Positions 9,520-19,675 of a stretch of 49,796 nucleotides of DNA are shown in pieces. Position 1 is the stretch's first letter; each line of letters begins with the position of its first letter. Source of the stretch: an uncultured Pelagibacteraceae bacterium (GTDB taxonomy: Bacteria > Pseudomonadota > Alphaproteobacteria > Pelagibacterales > Pelagibacteraceae); NCBI GenBank assembly GCA_902518395.1, contig CABYFX010000004.1, positions 1 through 49,796 of the forward strand, in the 5' to 3' direction. Made by a program: the position numbers and the translations under genes. The notes beneath the pieces were generated by a model that worked only from the letters and a program-made list of their open reading frames with translations, made no database searches and was not told the DNA's origin.

Positions 9520-10347
9520 CTATTCTCTCAGTAGATCGTTAATAGAAGTTTTAGATCTTGTCTTCTCATCTACTTGCTTAATTATTACAGCACAATATAG
9601 TGAAGGTGCAGTTGGGTTATTTTTGTCAGGAAGTGAACCTGGTACTACAACTGAATAAGGAGGAATTTTTCCATAAGTAATTTCTCCAGTTTTTCTATTA
9701 ACAATTTTTGTAGATTGTCCTATGTACATACCCATACTCAGTACGGATCCTTCTCCTACAATTACGCCTTCTACAACTTCAGACATCGCACCTAAAAAAA
9801 CATTATCCTCGATAATAGTTGGCAGAGCTTGTGCAGGTTCTAAAACTCCACCTACACCTGAACCTGCTGATATATGGCAATTTTTTCCAATTTGGCTACA
9901 ACTTCCTGCTCTTGCAAATGTATCAATCATTGTTCCTTCATCTATGTATGCCCCAATGTTGACGTAGCATGGCATTAAAACTGCATTCTTACCAACAAAA
10001 CTACCTTTTCTTACTGGGGAGTTAGGCACCATTCTAAAACCCGCTTTCTCATGATCTTCTTTTGTCCATCCTGCAGTCTTACCCTTTAGTAGATGAGATT
10101 TATCATACCAACTACTATATGGACCGTTCAAATTCTCCATTGGATATAATCTAAAACTTAACATGATTGCTTTTTTCAAATGTTGATGAGTTATCCATTC
10201 ACCATTTATTTTTTCAGCAACTCGTGACTTTCCACTATCTAAATCATCAATAACTTGATTTATTGTATCTTTTAAAGACTGATCTGAAGAAGGATTTATT
10301 TGATCCCTTTTTTCCCAAGCTTCATTTATTACATTTTCTATACTCAT
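9520..10347 (-). CDS. dapD: 2,3,4,5-tetrahydropyridine-2,6-dicarboxylate N-succinyltransferase
   Basis: Left-handed beta-helix hexapeptide repeats; [42 protein letters not shown]. Confidence 0.96.
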   Translation of the reverse strand: MSIENVINEAWEKRDQINPSSDQSLKDTINQVIDDLDSGKSRVAEKINGEWITHQHLKKAIMLSFRLYPMENLNGPYSSWYDKSHLLKGKTAGWTKEDHEKAGFRMVPNSPVRKGSFVGKNAVLMPCYVNIGAYIDEGTMIDTFARAGSCSQIGKNCHISAGSGVGGVLEPAQALPTIIEDNVFLGAMSEVVEGVIVGEGSVLSMGMYIGQSTKIVNRKTGEITYGKIPPYSVVVPGSLPDKNNPTAPSLYCAVIIKQVDEKTRSKTSINDLLRE

Positions 10348-10350
10348 AAT

Positions 10351-11013
10351 TTATGAGTTTTTTAATAACCTTATTTCTTTTAAAAATAAAGAGAGATTTT
10401 CTATTTTATAGTCAATATAATCTTTATCAGATTCTTTTTTCCCCCAATATTCATTATTGATTAGCCAGACTGTCGTAGCTCCTCTTTCTTTTCCAATTGA
10501 CAAGTTTTTTGCAATATCTTCAATATAAATTGTTTCTTTTGGGTCAATATCAAATTTTTTTACCATCAGATCGAATGCTTTTGCTGCAGGTTTTGGGTTA
10601 TATTCCGCATCAACTATATCAAATACGTCTTCAAATAGATCATCAATCCCTAAATGTGTAGTTATATTACTAACATGCTCACTACTTCCATTGGTAAAAA
10701 TAAATTTTCTGAAATCTAATTTTTCAATTTCACCTCTTAAAACAACATCCTTTTCCATAAAAGATAGGTCAATGTCATGAACAAAATTTAAAAACTCTTT
10801 AGGAGGAATATCGTGATGAATCATTAATCCATTTAGACTTGTATTATATTTATGAAAGTATTCAGTTTGTAATTTTTTAGATTCGACTAAGTTAATTTTT
10901 AATTTTTCAGAAATGTATTTTGTCATTCTTTTACTTACTTGACCAAATACAGATTCTAAATCCTGATAGAGAACTCCATCACAATCGAATAAAATATTTT
11001 TTATATTTTTCAT
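10351..11013 (-). CDS. HAD-family hydrolase (pyrimidine 5'-nucleotidase-like)
   Basis: NILFDCDGVLYQ, FIFTNGSSEHV, KPAAKAFD, YIEDIAKNL HAD motifs. Confidence 0.85.
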   Translation of the reverse strand: MKNIKNILFDCDGVLYQDLESVFGQVSKRMTKYISEKLKINLVESKKLQTEYFHKYNTSLNGLMIHHDIPPKEFLNFVHDIDLSFMEKDVVLRGEIEKLDFRKFIFTNGSSEHVSNITTHLGIDDLFEDVFDIVDAEYNPKPAAKAFDLMVKKFDIDPKETIYIEDIAKNLSIGKERGATTVWLINNEYWGKKESDKDYIDYKIENLSLFLKEIRLLKNS

Positions 11014-11858
11014 TTTCTTATTAATGTACCAGCACCTTTGTCTGAGAATAATTCAAAAAGAATTGAATGTTTTTTTCTTCCATCAATAATTCCGACACCT
11101 GTAACTCCATTCATTACTGCATCTAAGCAAGTGTTGATTTTAGGAATCATGCCCTCTGTTATAATTTCATTATTTATCATCTCTAAGATTTCTGAGGATG
11201 TAATTTCCGTAATAAGTTTTTTTTCTTTATCTAGTACACCTTCAACATTTGTCATTAATAATAATCTTCTACATTTCAAAGATTTAGCTATAGCACCAGC
11301 TGCTGTATCTCCATTAATATTAAATGTTTGATTATTTTTACCTAATCCTAAAGGTGATATAATTGGAACTGAATTTACCTTAATTATATCTTTTATAATA
11401 TTTGTATTTATTTTATTTGGCTTCCCAACAAAACCAAGTTCCTCTGTTTCTGGAATAACCTCAATAACATTATTTTTTTTTGTGTTTAATGAGATTGCTT
11501 TTGAACCTTTTTTAATTAAAGAATTAACAATATCTTCATTAAAATCAATAAGGACATCTTCAACTATATTAATAATTTTTTTATCTGTAACCCTTAAACC
11601 TCTAATAAATTTTGATTGAATATTTGATTTTTCTAATTCTCTTTTAATTCTAGGACCACCTCCGTGAACTATTATTATTGATAATCCTAACTTATTTAGA
11701 ATACTTATATCTGAAATAAAATTGTTAAAAATATTTCTATCAATAAAAACGTTTCCTCCATATTTAATAACTATTAATTCATTTTTATATTTATCTATAT
11801 ATTTTTTAACCTCTTCGATGGAAGGACCATCTTTTGGTACTATTTTTTCTATTTCCAT
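11010..11858 (-). CDS. argB: acetylglutamate kinase
   Basis: VIKYGGNVF, IIVHGGGPRIKRELEK, NINGDTAAGAIAKSLK. Confidence 0.96.
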   Translation of the reverse strand: MEIEKIVPKDGPSIEEVKKYIDKYKNELIVIKYGGNVFIDRNIFNNFISDISILNKLGLSIIIVHGGGPRIKRELEKSNIQSKFIRGLRVTDKKIINIVEDVLIDFNEDIVNSLIKKGSKAISLNTKKNNVIEVIPETEELGFVGKPNKINTNIIKDIIKVNSVPIISPLGLGKNNQTFNINGDTAAGAIAKSLKCRRLLLMTNVEGVLDKEKKLITEITSSEILEMINNEIITEGMIPKINTCLDAVMNGVTGVGIIDGRKKHSILFELFSDKGAGTLIRK

Positions 11859-11863
11859 TTCTA

Positions 11864-13546
11864 TTAAACGGTTTTGACGGTCGTTCTTTTGATTATTATG
11901 TACTGTTGTGCCATTGTTAAAATGTTATTTATAGTCCAGTAAATAACTAGTCCTGCTGGGAAAGGTGCTAGTATTACTGTCAAAAATAAAGGAAAGAACA
12001 TAAATATTTTTGCTTGAACAGGATCGGGAGGCGTTGGATTTAATTTTTGCTGCATCCACATTGAAACGCCCATTAAACATGGCCATACACCTATTAGTAA
12101 AAAAGAAGGGGGATCCCACGGGATTAGTCCAAATAAATTAAATATGGATGTAGGATCTCTTTCACTTAAATCTTTTATCCAACCAAAAAATGGCTGATGT
12201 CTCATCTCAATTGTTACAAACAAAACTTTATAAATTGCAAAGAAAAAAGGTATCTGTATAAATATTGGAAGACACCCACTTATCGGATTAACTTTTTCTC
12301 TTTTGTATAATGCCATCATCTCTTGTTGAAGTTTCATTTTATCTTCTTTATGCAACTCTTTTAGTCTTGTCATTTCTGGCTGAAGAACTTTCATTTTAGC
12401 CATTGACCTAAATGAGTAATTTGCAAGTGGAAAAAATGCTAATCTTATACAGGCAGTTATCATTATAATTGCTATTCCAAAATTGCCAGCTAGATTAAAG
12501 AAATATTGAATTGCAAAGAATAAAGGTTTCACAATGAAGTAAAACCATCCCCAATCTATTGCTAAATCAAACTTATTAATATTTTCACTCTCAGCATATC
12601 CATCAATAACGTTTACTTCTTTTGCGGCAATTATTACTCTAATTGAGTTACTTTTTGTCTCGTTTGCACCAACTTCTGTTGCATTAGTCTCAATAAAATT
12701 TGCTCTGAACTTATTTTTGTAATCAAAATCAGATCTAAAACTTTTATCTTTTTCTGGTATAAGACTAGCAAGCCAATATTTATCAGTTATACCTAGCCAT
12801 CCAGATTGTGCATTCTTAGAATATTTTTTTTCCTCAATATCATCATAATCCTCTTCAACTAATTGATCATCAAAAACTCCAATTAAACCCTCGTGCAAAA
12901 TATAAAAATTAGTTACATCAGGGGCTACATTTCTAATAATTTGTCCATATGGATAAAAGTTATAAGTTTTATCAGAACTATTAATTATCGTTTGTTTTAT
13001 GTTAAAAAGATATTGTTTATCTATGCTTATTTCTTTTAAGAATTTAATATTTTGACTGTTAGTCCAACTTAATATCACTGGTGAACTAGGTGTGAGTTTG
13101 TTACTTCCTTCAATGCTCCAAAGAGATTTTGAGTTTGGTAAATCAATATTTTTGTTAGTAGTTGCCCATCCAGTTTCTACATAATATCCATTATTTGACT
13201 GTTTAGGATTTAATAAGATTACATTATCATCTCCATTTAAAGTATTTGTATAATTTTTAAAAGTTAAGTCATCTATTGAAGACCCAGTTAATGAAATTGA
13301 GCCTTTAATTTTGTCATTTTCAAAAAAAACTCTTTCATTTTCTTTTAAAGCGTCATTTCTAGATATTTTAATTGTTTCTTCGTCCTGAACTAATGATGGT
13401 GCATCCGTTGAAGAGTTTCCACTTGTAATATTTTTGTCATTTGAAATATCTTTTTGGTCTACAACTGCTGGAGCGAAGAATAGACTATAAAGTATTATTA
13501 CAGCTGCACTCAGAGATATTGCGGCAATTACATTTTTGGTATCCAT
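11864..13546 (-). CDS. yidC: membrane protein insertase YidC
   Basis: N-terminal TM, periplasmic domain, then conserved YidC core (MAKMKVLQPEMTRLKELHKEDKMKLQQEMMALYKREKVNPISGCLPIFIQIPFFFAIYKVL). Confidence 0.97.
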   Translation of the reverse strand: MDTKNVIAAISLSAAVIILYSLFFAPAVVDQKDISNDKNITSGNSSTDAPSLVQDEETIKISRNDALKENERVFFENDKIKGSISLTGSSIDDLTFKNYTNTLNGDDNVILLNPKQSNNGYYVETGWATTNKNIDLPNSKSLWSIEGSNKLTPSSPVILSWTNSQNIKFLKEISIDKQYLFNIKQTIINSSDKTYNFYPYGQIIRNVAPDVTNFYILHEGLIGVFDDQLVEEDYDDIEEKKYSKNAQSGWLGITDKYWLASLIPEKDKSFRSDFDYKNKFRANFIETNATEVGANETKSNSIRVIIAAKEVNVIDGYAESENINKFDLAIDWGWFYFIVKPLFFAIQYFFNLAGNFGIAIIMITACIRLAFFPLANYSFRSMAKMKVLQPEMTRLKELHKEDKMKLQQEMMALYKREKVNPISGCLPIFIQIPFFFAIYKVLFVTIEMRHQPFFGWIKDLSERDPTSIFNLFGLIPWDPPSFLLIGVWPCLMGVSMWMQQKLNPTPPDPVQAKIFMFFPLFLTVILAPFPAGLVIYWTINNILTMAQQYIIIKRTTVKTV

Positions 13547-13549
13547 AAA

Positions 13550-13792
13550 TTACTTTTTCTTTTTAACTGGATCAAATCCCTCTCCACCACCCAAAATTTT
13601 TATTGGGTGACAACTAAGTATTCTTTTAAATCCATTAATACTTCCTTTTAAAATTCCATTCTCTTTAAGGTTTTCAATAAAATAATCAGAACATGTTGGA
13701 AGATATCTACAATTATTACCTAGATACGGAGATATAAGTATTTGATAAAATCTTATGATCTTAATCATTAAAAATTTAATAAAATTGGTCAT
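13550..13792 (-). CDS. yidD: membrane protein insertion efficiency factor YidD
   Basis: IRFYQILISPYLGNNCRYLPTCSDYFIENL signature. Confidence 0.96.
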   Translation of the reverse strand: MTNFIKFLMIKIIRFYQILISPYLGNNCRYLPTCSDYFIENLKENGILKGSINGFKRILSCHPIKILGGGEGFDPVKKKK

Positions 13793-14130
13793 TTAATTTT
13801 TTTAAAGTCTTCTAGTGTTGCTTTTTTTATTATTTCATAAGGATCTTTGCTAACAGATATTCTTGCAATCAATAAATAACAGTAATTAAGATTAATGTTA
13901 ATTGATTTTACAGCTTCGTTCATAATATTTCTTAGTCTTCTTTTAATTCTATTTCTTGTTACTGCATTTCCAATTTTCTTTTTGGCTACAAAACTTATAT
14001 TTAATCTATTATTATTTTTATAAGAAAGTTTTTTAAAGAAAATTGTTAAGTATTTGTTAGAAATTTTTTTTCCACTCAGAATAGACTTAAAATCCTCATT
14101 TTTAGAAAGGCTAACAATCTTGTTTTTCAT
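13789..14130 (-). CDS. rnpA: ribonuclease P protein component
   Basis: FVAKKKIGNAVTRNRIKRRLRNIMNE motif, between rpmH and yidD. Confidence 0.95.
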   Translation of the reverse strand: MKNKIVSLSKNEDFKSILSGKKISNKYLTIFFKKLSYKNNNRLNISFVAKKKIGNAVTRNRIKRRLRNIMNEAVKSININLNYCYLLIARISVSKDPYEIIKKATLEDFKKIK

Positions 14131-14267
14131 TAAGCGTTTGTTAATTTTTTTCTTCCTTTAGCTCTTCTTCTTTTTAATACTTTTCTTCCACCCTTTGTCT
14201 TTTTTTTAGCTCTAAAGCCAACAGCTTTTTTTCTTTTTCTGTTACTTGGTTGATATGTACGTTTCAT
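14130..14267 (-). CDS. rpmH: 50S ribosomal protein L34
   Basis: Not in supplied ORF list; manual minus-strand translation [45 protein letters not shown] (45 aa), TAATG overlap with rnpA. Confidence 0.96.
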   Translation of the reverse strand: MKRTYQPSNRKRKKAVGFRAKKKTKGGRKVLKRRRAKGRKKLTNA

Positions 14268-14349
14268 TGTTGTTAAATTAATGTTAAATTTCGGTAGTTA
14301 TACAAATATATATATATAAGTACAGCGATTTTTAATAAGTTAAAAATCA

Positions 14350-15069
14350 ATGAATAGAGAAAAAAGAATTAAATTATTTTTAGGCTCTGCCTATATTTTG
14401 ATAGTATTTGTTTTTTTAATGATTTTTTTTAATAACTTTTCCTTTCAGGATTTTTCAAGTTATGAATTAATAAGACAAAATAGAGAAGCTTTAGATAATA
14501 TTAAAAATAGTAATATTTTTTTATCAAGTATTATTTTTTTAATAGGCACCATAGTCTGGGTCCTCTTATTAGGCTTTGGATCGCCAGTATTTCTAGTTGG
14601 CGGTTTTATTTTTGGTAAGTGGTTGGGAACGGTACTCATAGTGTTTGGATTATCTATTGGTGCAACACTTCTTTACATGTTTGCAAATTATTTTTTAAAA
14701 GATTTAGTTGAGGAAAAATTTTCATCTCGTTTTAGCAATTTGACTGAGAAGTTTAAAAAGAATGAATTTATTTTTTTTCTAATTTATAGATTCGTAGGTG
14801 GCATTCCTTTCTTTATTTCAAATATTTTACCAACAATATTTAATGTTAAGATTAAAAATTTCTTTTTAGGATCAATAATTGGAATGACTCCACAATTATT
14901 TGTGGGAGCATCTCTTGGAGCTGGCTTAAGCAAGATTTTGAAAGAAAATTCTGAGTTACCAAGTTTTTTCGAATTAATTTTTTCTCCAGATATTTATTTA
15001 CCAATTTTGGGAATTATAGTTTTAGTTATAATTGGGTTTTTGCTAAAAAAAAATTTTTATGCAAAATAA
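14350..15069 (+). CDS. TVP38/TMEM64 (VTT-domain) family membrane protein
   Basis: Multi-TM with VTT-like core GSPVFLVGGFIFGKWLGTVLIVFGLSIGATLLYMFANYF...YRFVGGIPFFISNILPTIFNVKIKNFFLGSIIGMTPQ. Confidence 0.85.
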   Translation: MNREKRIKLFLGSAYILIVFVFLMIFFNNFSFQDFSSYELIRQNREALDNIKNSNIFLSSIIFLIGTIVWVLLLGFGSPVFLVGGFIFGKWLGTVLIVFGLSIGATLLYMFANYFLKDLVEEKFSSRFSNLTEKFKKNEFIFFLIYRFVGGIPFFISNILPTIFNVKIKNFFLGSIIGMTPQLFVGASLGAGLSKILKENSELPSFFELIFSPDIYLPILGIIVLVIIGFLLKKNFYAK

Positions 15070-15072
15070 CAA

Positions 15073-15146
15073 TGGTGCCCCCATCCAGAATTGAACTGGA
15101 AACTCATCCTTACCATGGATGTGTTATACCATTTAACTATAGGGGC
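15073..15146 (-). tRNA. tRNA-Thr (anticodon GGU)
   Basis: Minus strand GCCCCTATAGTTAAATGGTATAACACATCCATGGTAAGGATGAGTTTCCAGTTCAATTCTGGATGGGGGCACCA; 7-bp acceptor, anticodon stem CATCC/GGATG with loop ATGGTAA, T-arm TCCAG-TTCAATT-CTGGA, encoded CCA. Confidence 0.92.
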
Positions 15147-15240
15147 AATATTTACTTAAATTAGTGTATAAAATTAATTTTTTCAAATTATTGCCTTAAT
15201 TTTTTTTTAAAATAAGTTATACCTTTTAAAGGATAATGTT

Positions 15241-15438
15241 ATGGGAATTCACTACACATATGGAGCTAATAAAAATGCAAAGCTCATGGAAAAAAAAGCA
15301 AAAAGAGAAAAAAAACTTGCAGAAAAAAGAGCTAAGAAGCAGGTGAAAACTGGCCCAGTAAAAATTCAAGAAGATAAAACTATTCCTCTTGATCAGGTTA
15401 TAACTCTTGATCATCTTACAAATCCTGACAAAAAATAA
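15241..15438 (+). CDS. small basic hypothetical protein
   Basis: 65 aa, Lys-rich; AAAGGA SD 7 nt upstream of ATG. Confidence 0.6.
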   Translation: MGIHYTYGANKNAKLMEKKAKREKKLAEKRAKKQVKTGPVKIQEDKTIPLDQVITLDHLTNPDKK

Positions 15439-15441
15439 ATA

Positions 15442-15546
15442 ATGAGTTCAAAAAAGAATAATTTTAGTAAACTTGAACTTGCTTTAAGAAAAAATTTAAA
15501 AAAAAGAAAAGAATTCCAAAAAAAAACAAAGAAAAAAAATAAATAA
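15442..15546 (+). CDS. very small basic hypothetical protein (34 aa)
   Basis: [34 protein letters not shown]; 3 nt after previous gene, TAATG overlap with dcd; too short for supplied ORF list. Confidence 0.5.
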   Translation: MSSKKNNFSKLELALRKNLKKRKEFQKKTKKKNK

Positions 15547-16100
15547 TGTCGGTCCAATCTGATAAGTGGATTATACAAATGGCCAGAGATAATGATATGA
15601 TCTCTCCTTTTGAAGACAAACAAGTTAGAGGAGATAAAATATCATTTGGTGTTTCATCATATGGTTATGATGCGAGAGTTTCTGATGAATTTAAAATTTT
15701 TACCAACGTAAATTCCGAAATTGTAGATCCAAAAAATTTTAAATCTTCAAATTTTATTACAAAAAACTCATCTGAATGTATAATACCACCCAATTCATTC
15801 GTATTAGCGAGAACAGTAGAATATTTTAAGATTCCTAAAAATGTTTTGGTTATATGTTTAGGAAAATCTACATATGCAAGATGTGGAATAATTGTCAACG
15901 TCACACCTCTCGAACCAGGTTGGGAGGGACATGTAACATTAGAATTTTCTAATACAACACCGTTGCCAGCAAAAATCTATGCCAATGAAGGAGTTGCTCA
16001 ATTTGTTTTTATTAAGGGCAATGAGGATCCAGCTGTTTCATATGCAGATAGAAATGGTAAATACCAAGGTCAAAAGGGAGTTACACTTCCAAAAATATAA
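15546..16100 (+). CDS. dcd: dCTP deaminase
   Basis: [49 protein letters not shown]. Confidence 0.96.
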   Translation: MSVQSDKWIIQMARDNDMISPFEDKQVRGDKISFGVSSYGYDARVSDEFKIFTNVNSEIVDPKNFKSSNFITKNSSECIIPPNSFVLARTVEYFKIPKNVLVICLGKSTYARCGIIVNVTPLEPGWEGHVTLEFSNTTPLPAKIYANEGVAQFVFIKGNEDPAVSYADRNGKYQGQKGVTLPKI

Positions 16101-16102
16101 TA

Positions 16103-17365
16103 ATGGACAAATTTATTGTTAAAGGTCCTTGCAAAATAAAGGGCGAAATTTCAATTTCGGGTTCAAAAAACGCTGCCTTACCAATTTTGGCATCGACAAT
16201 CTTATTCGAAAAAGAGGTCATAATAAAAAATTTACCGCGTGTTAAAGACATAAATACAATGATAAATCTTTTAAAATCTCTTGGCTCTGAAATAAAATTT
16301 AATAAAAATAGAAAAATTGTTAAAATAACAAAGAAAAAAAAGCAAAATTTTTTTGCATCATATTCGCTTGTTAGAACGATGAGAGCTGGAATATTAGTTT
16401 TAGGAGCGCTTGTTGCCAAACATCAAAAGTCTATTACTTCTTTACCTGGTGGCTGCCTAATAGGGGCAAGACCTGTAAATTATCATTTGAATGCGCTTAA
16501 AAAACTTGGAATGAAATATGATATTAAGAAAGGCTATATCCACGCGTATACGAAAGAAAATCTCAAAGGTGCGAAAATCAGATTTTCAAAAATTAGTGTT
16601 GGAGCAACTGAAAATACAATTATAGCTGCATGTTTAGCAAATGGAATTACCATTCTTAGAAACTGTGCAATTGAACCAGAAATAATTGATTTAATAAATT
16701 TTTTAAAATCAGGTGGTGCAAAAATAAAATTTATAGGCAAACGTACTTTGAAGATAGAAGGTATTAAATCTTTAGAAAGCACAAGTTATTCAGTGATGTC
16801 AGATAGAATAGAAACAGGAACTTTTTGTGTAGCAGCTTGTTTAACTGGAGGTAATTTAAAAATAAATAATTTTGATCCAAAAATTATAAAAACAGAATTA
16901 TCATTACTAAAAAAAGTTGGAGCAAAAATTAAAGTGGCTAAAAAACAAATTCATATATCTGGTCCTAAAAAAATCAAAAATTTAACCAATTTAGTTACTA
17001 AAGAATATCCAAACTTTCCTACAGATTTACAAGCTCAGTTTATGGTTCTACTTTGTAAGGCTAAAGGTAAAAGTTCAATAACTGAGAGTATTTTCGAAAA
17101 TAGATTTATGCATGTAGCTGAATTAAGAAGATTAGGTGCTGAGATTTTAATTAAAAAAAATAAGGCATTTATTTTAGGTGATACTAACTTTCAAGCCGCA
17201 GAATTAATGTCTAGTGACTTAAGAGCTTCAGTTGCATTAGTTTTAGCTGCAATAGTTGCCACAGGATCATCCACAATTAATAGAATTTATCACCTTGATA
17301 GAGGATATGAAAATATAGAGAATAAACTTAGAAAAGTTGGGGTAAACATTCGACGTATTAATTGA
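16103..17365 (+). CDS. murA: UDP-N-acetylglucosamine 1-carboxyvinyltransferase
   Basis: GPCKIKGEISISGSKNAALPILAST...RTMRAGILVLGALVAKH...GGCLIGARPVNYHL...DLRASVALVLAAI. Confidence 0.96.
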   Translation: MDKFIVKGPCKIKGEISISGSKNAALPILASTILFEKEVIIKNLPRVKDINTMINLLKSLGSEIKFNKNRKIVKITKKKKQNFFASYSLVRTMRAGILVLGALVAKHQKSITSLPGGCLIGARPVNYHLNALKKLGMKYDIKKGYIHAYTKENLKGAKIRFSKISVGATENTIIAACLANGITILRNCAIEPEIIDLINFLKSGGAKIKFIGKRTLKIEGIKSLESTSYSVMSDRIETGTFCVAACLTGGNLKINNFDPKIIKTELSLLKKVGAKIKVAKKQIHISGPKKIKNLTNLVTKEYPNFPTDLQAQFMVLLCKAKGKSSITESIFENRFMHVAELRRLGAEILIKKNKAFILGDTNFQAAELMSSDLRASVALVLAAIVATGSSTINRIYHLDRGYENIENKLRKVGVNIRRIN

Positions 17366-17772
17366 TGGAAAATCAGTATTTAAAAAAGATAATTGCACAA
17401 ACTCCTGAAGATCTTCATATCATCTCAGCTTGCTGCTCTGAGGGTAAAGTTAATATTGACGATGTTAAATATTTAGCTTCTAACAAGATTTTCCTAATTT
17501 CAATAGCAAGATTTAGTAAAGAAGAGGAAAATAAAAATAAATTAATAAACAGTATTATCAAATTTGAATTTATTAATTCGTCAAAATCTAAGAATATAGA
17601 CCAAAATGACACTAATCTAACATTAGAATTATTAACAATTGATATTTTTAAGAAAGGGGAGAATTTTGAAATAACTATGTTATTTTCGAAAAATAGAATT
17701 ATAACTCTTGCCGCTGAAGTAATTGAAGTGACACTAGAGGATCAAAAAATAGTAAATGATAAAAATAATTAA
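17362..17772 (+). CDS. DUF2948 family protein
   Basis: AQTPEDLHIISACCSEGKVNIDDVKYLASNKIFLISIARF; murA-DUF2948-hisD order typical of Alphaproteobacteria. Confidence 0.8.
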   Translation: MMENQYLKKIIAQTPEDLHIISACCSEGKVNIDDVKYLASNKIFLISIARFSKEEENKNKLINSIIKFEFINSSKSKNIDQNDTNLTLELLTIDIFKKGENFEITMLFSKNRIITLAAEVIEVTLEDQKIVNDKNN

Positions 17773-19021
17773 TTTTAATAAAAAAAATTGCTTAAATAAT
17801 TTAACAAAATTTTTAGATCTTAGAAGATCTGAAAAAAAAAATGAAAATAAAATAATATCTAAAATTTTAAAAGATATTAAGAACAATAAAAATAAAAGTC
17901 TTTTAAAATATGAGAAAAAATTTAGTAAAAATAGTCAAATTAAGCCAAGTATTAAGCAAATTAATAAAGCAATTAAATCTTTAGATCCAAAAATTAAAAG
18001 AGCTATAGATTTTGCTTACAAACGGATACTCAAATTTCATTCTTTACAAAAAACTACAGATATCTTTTATAAAGATAATCTAAATAATAAAATTGAGTAT
18101 AAATATTTACCAATTCAATCGGTAGGTATTTATGTCCCAGCAAACTTACCATCAACACTATTGATGAATGCTATACCAGCAAAAATTGCAGGCGTTAAAA
18201 GAATTGTACTAGCAAATCCAAAAAATAATGGAAAATTAAATCCTGCAGTTTTATATGCAGCAAAAAAATTAGGAATTAATGAAATTTATTCAATGGGAGG
18301 CGCACAAGCTATAGGTAGTTTGGCATATATTCAAAAAGTAAATAAAATTGTTGGACCAGGCAATATCTTTGTTGCTGGAGCTAAAAGGCAGGTTTTTGGA
18401 GATGTAGGTATTGAAGGAATGATTGCTGGCCCATCTGAAATAACAATATTAGCAGATAGCAAAACTAATTTAAATGAAGTTACTACATCTATGATTGGGC
18501 AAGCCGAACATGACTCAAATTCTCAATGTATATTGATCACTAAAAATTCTAATTTGATTAACAAATTTAAGAAAGATTTAGAATTAAAATTAAAAAATTT
18601 ACCAAGAAAAAATATTGCATCTAAAAGCATTAAAAATAATGGACTAATTTTAAAAGTATATAATGATAAACAAATTATTGATGCAATTAATGAGATAGCT
18701 CCTGAACACTTAGAAATAAATGTTAGCAATTATAAAAAGTATAAAAATAAAATTTTTAATGCGGGAAGTATTTGTATAGGAAAATATTCTCCTATGGCAT
18801 TAAGCGACTATGCTGTTGGGACAAATCATGTATTACCAACTAATTCGTCAGCTAAATTTTCGTCAGGCTTAAGTTTAAGTGAATTTTATAAAAAAATTAG
18901 CCTTATAACTCTTTCAAAAAAAGGTGTTGAGAAAATAGGAGAATACGCTACACATCTCGCTGAGTATGAAGAATTAAAAGGTCATGCTTTGAGTATAAAA
19001 TCTAGAATAAATAAGGAGTAA
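17756..19021 (+). CDS. hisD: histidinol dehydrogenase
   Basis: VGIYVPANLPSTLLMNAIPAKIAGVKRI...GGAQAIGSLAY...GPGNIFVAGAKRQVFGDVGIEGMIAGPSEI...GQAEHDSNSQ. Confidence 0.97.
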   Translation: MIKIINFNKKNCLNNLTKFLDLRRSEKKNENKIISKILKDIKNNKNKSLLKYEKKFSKNSQIKPSIKQINKAIKSLDPKIKRAIDFAYKRILKFHSLQKTTDIFYKDNLNNKIEYKYLPIQSVGIYVPANLPSTLLMNAIPAKIAGVKRIVLANPKNNGKLNPAVLYAAKKLGINEIYSMGGAQAIGSLAYIQKVNKIVGPGNIFVAGAKRQVFGDVGIEGMIAGPSEITILADSKTNLNEVTTSMIGQAEHDSNSQCILITKNSNLINKFKKDLELKLKNLPRKNIASKSIKNNGLILKVYNDKQIIDAINEIAPEHLEINVSNYKKYKNKIFNAGSICIGKYSPMALSDYAVGTNHVLPTNSSAKFSSGLSLSEFYKKISLITLSKKGVEKIGEYATHLAEYEELKGHALSIKSRINKE

Positions 19022-19027
19022 CAAAAT

Positions 19028-19243
19028 TTGTCGAAACAAGATTTATTGGAATTTAAAGGTAAAGTAATCGATCTATTACCTAACGCCATGTTCCGAGTAA
19101 AGCTTGAAAATAATCATATTGTTACAGCTCACACAGCTGGAAAGTTAAGGAAGAATAGGATTAGAGTTCTTCAAGGTGATAATGTAACAGTGGAAGTAAC
19201 ACCTTATGATTTGACAAAAGGAAGAATTATTTTTAGGTTTTAA
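19028..19243 (+). CDS. infA: translation initiation factor IF-1 (TTG start)
   Basis: [65 protein letters not shown]. Confidence 0.96.
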   Translation: MSKQDLLEFKGKVIDLLPNAMFRVKLENNHIVTAHTAGKLRKNRIRVLQGDNVTVEVTPYDLTKGRIIFRF

Positions 19244-19248
19244 ATAAT

Positions 19249-19324
19249 GGCTTCGTAGCTCAGTTGGTAGAGCAGAGCCCTGAAAAGGCTTGTGTCGCTG
19301 GTTCGAGTCCCGCCGAAGCCACCA
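19249..19324 (+). tRNA. tRNA-Phe (anticodon GAA)
   Basis: ggcttcgtagctcagttggtagagcagagccctgaaaaggcttgtgtcgctggttcgagtcccgccgaagccacca; anticodon loop CTGAAAA, encoded CCA. Confidence 0.96.
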
Positions 19325-19442
19325 TTTTAGAAATAAAACCGTGTAGCAAAAATGCTTGCATTCAATTTTAAAATCTAATAACTATCCCGCTAGCTGAAGT
19401 TTAGCTAAGTTTAATATAATAAAGAAAGAGTAAAAGAAAAGT

Positions 19443-19655
19443 ATGAGTACATTAAAAGGAAAAGTAAAGTGGTTCAACGGTAAGAAGGGCTACGGTTTTA
19501 TAGAAAGAGAAGACGGAGAAAAAGATTGTTTCGTTCATGCAAGCGCAGTTCGTGAAGCAGGACTTCGTTTTTTGAATGAGAACGACGCTGTAGAATTTGA
19601 AATTCAGGATGGAGATAAAGGTCCAAGCGCAGTGAATTTAAAGAAAACTTCTTAA
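19443..19655 (+). CDS. cspA: cold shock protein
   Basis: [34 protein letters not shown]1/RNP2 motifs. Confidence 0.96.
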   Translation: MSTLKGKVKWFNGKKGYGFIEREDGEKDCFVHASAVREAGLRFLNENDAVEFEIQDGDKGPSAVNLKKTS

Positions 19656-19675
19656 AATTTATTTCATTTAAAATT

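Noticed and set aside
11925-12119. 64-aa same-strand ORF inside yidC
   Set aside because: Alternative frame of yidC coding sequence; no independent support.
14310-14322. ATATATATATATA run as a microsatellite
   Set aside because: Short and expected in AT-rich promoter sequence.
14268-14349. Possible replication origin next to rpmH (AT-rich, TTATACAAA resembling a DnaA box)
   Set aside because: Only one poor match; no dnaA and no DnaA-box cluster; alphaproteobacterial origins are usually not at rpmH. More likely a divergent promoter.
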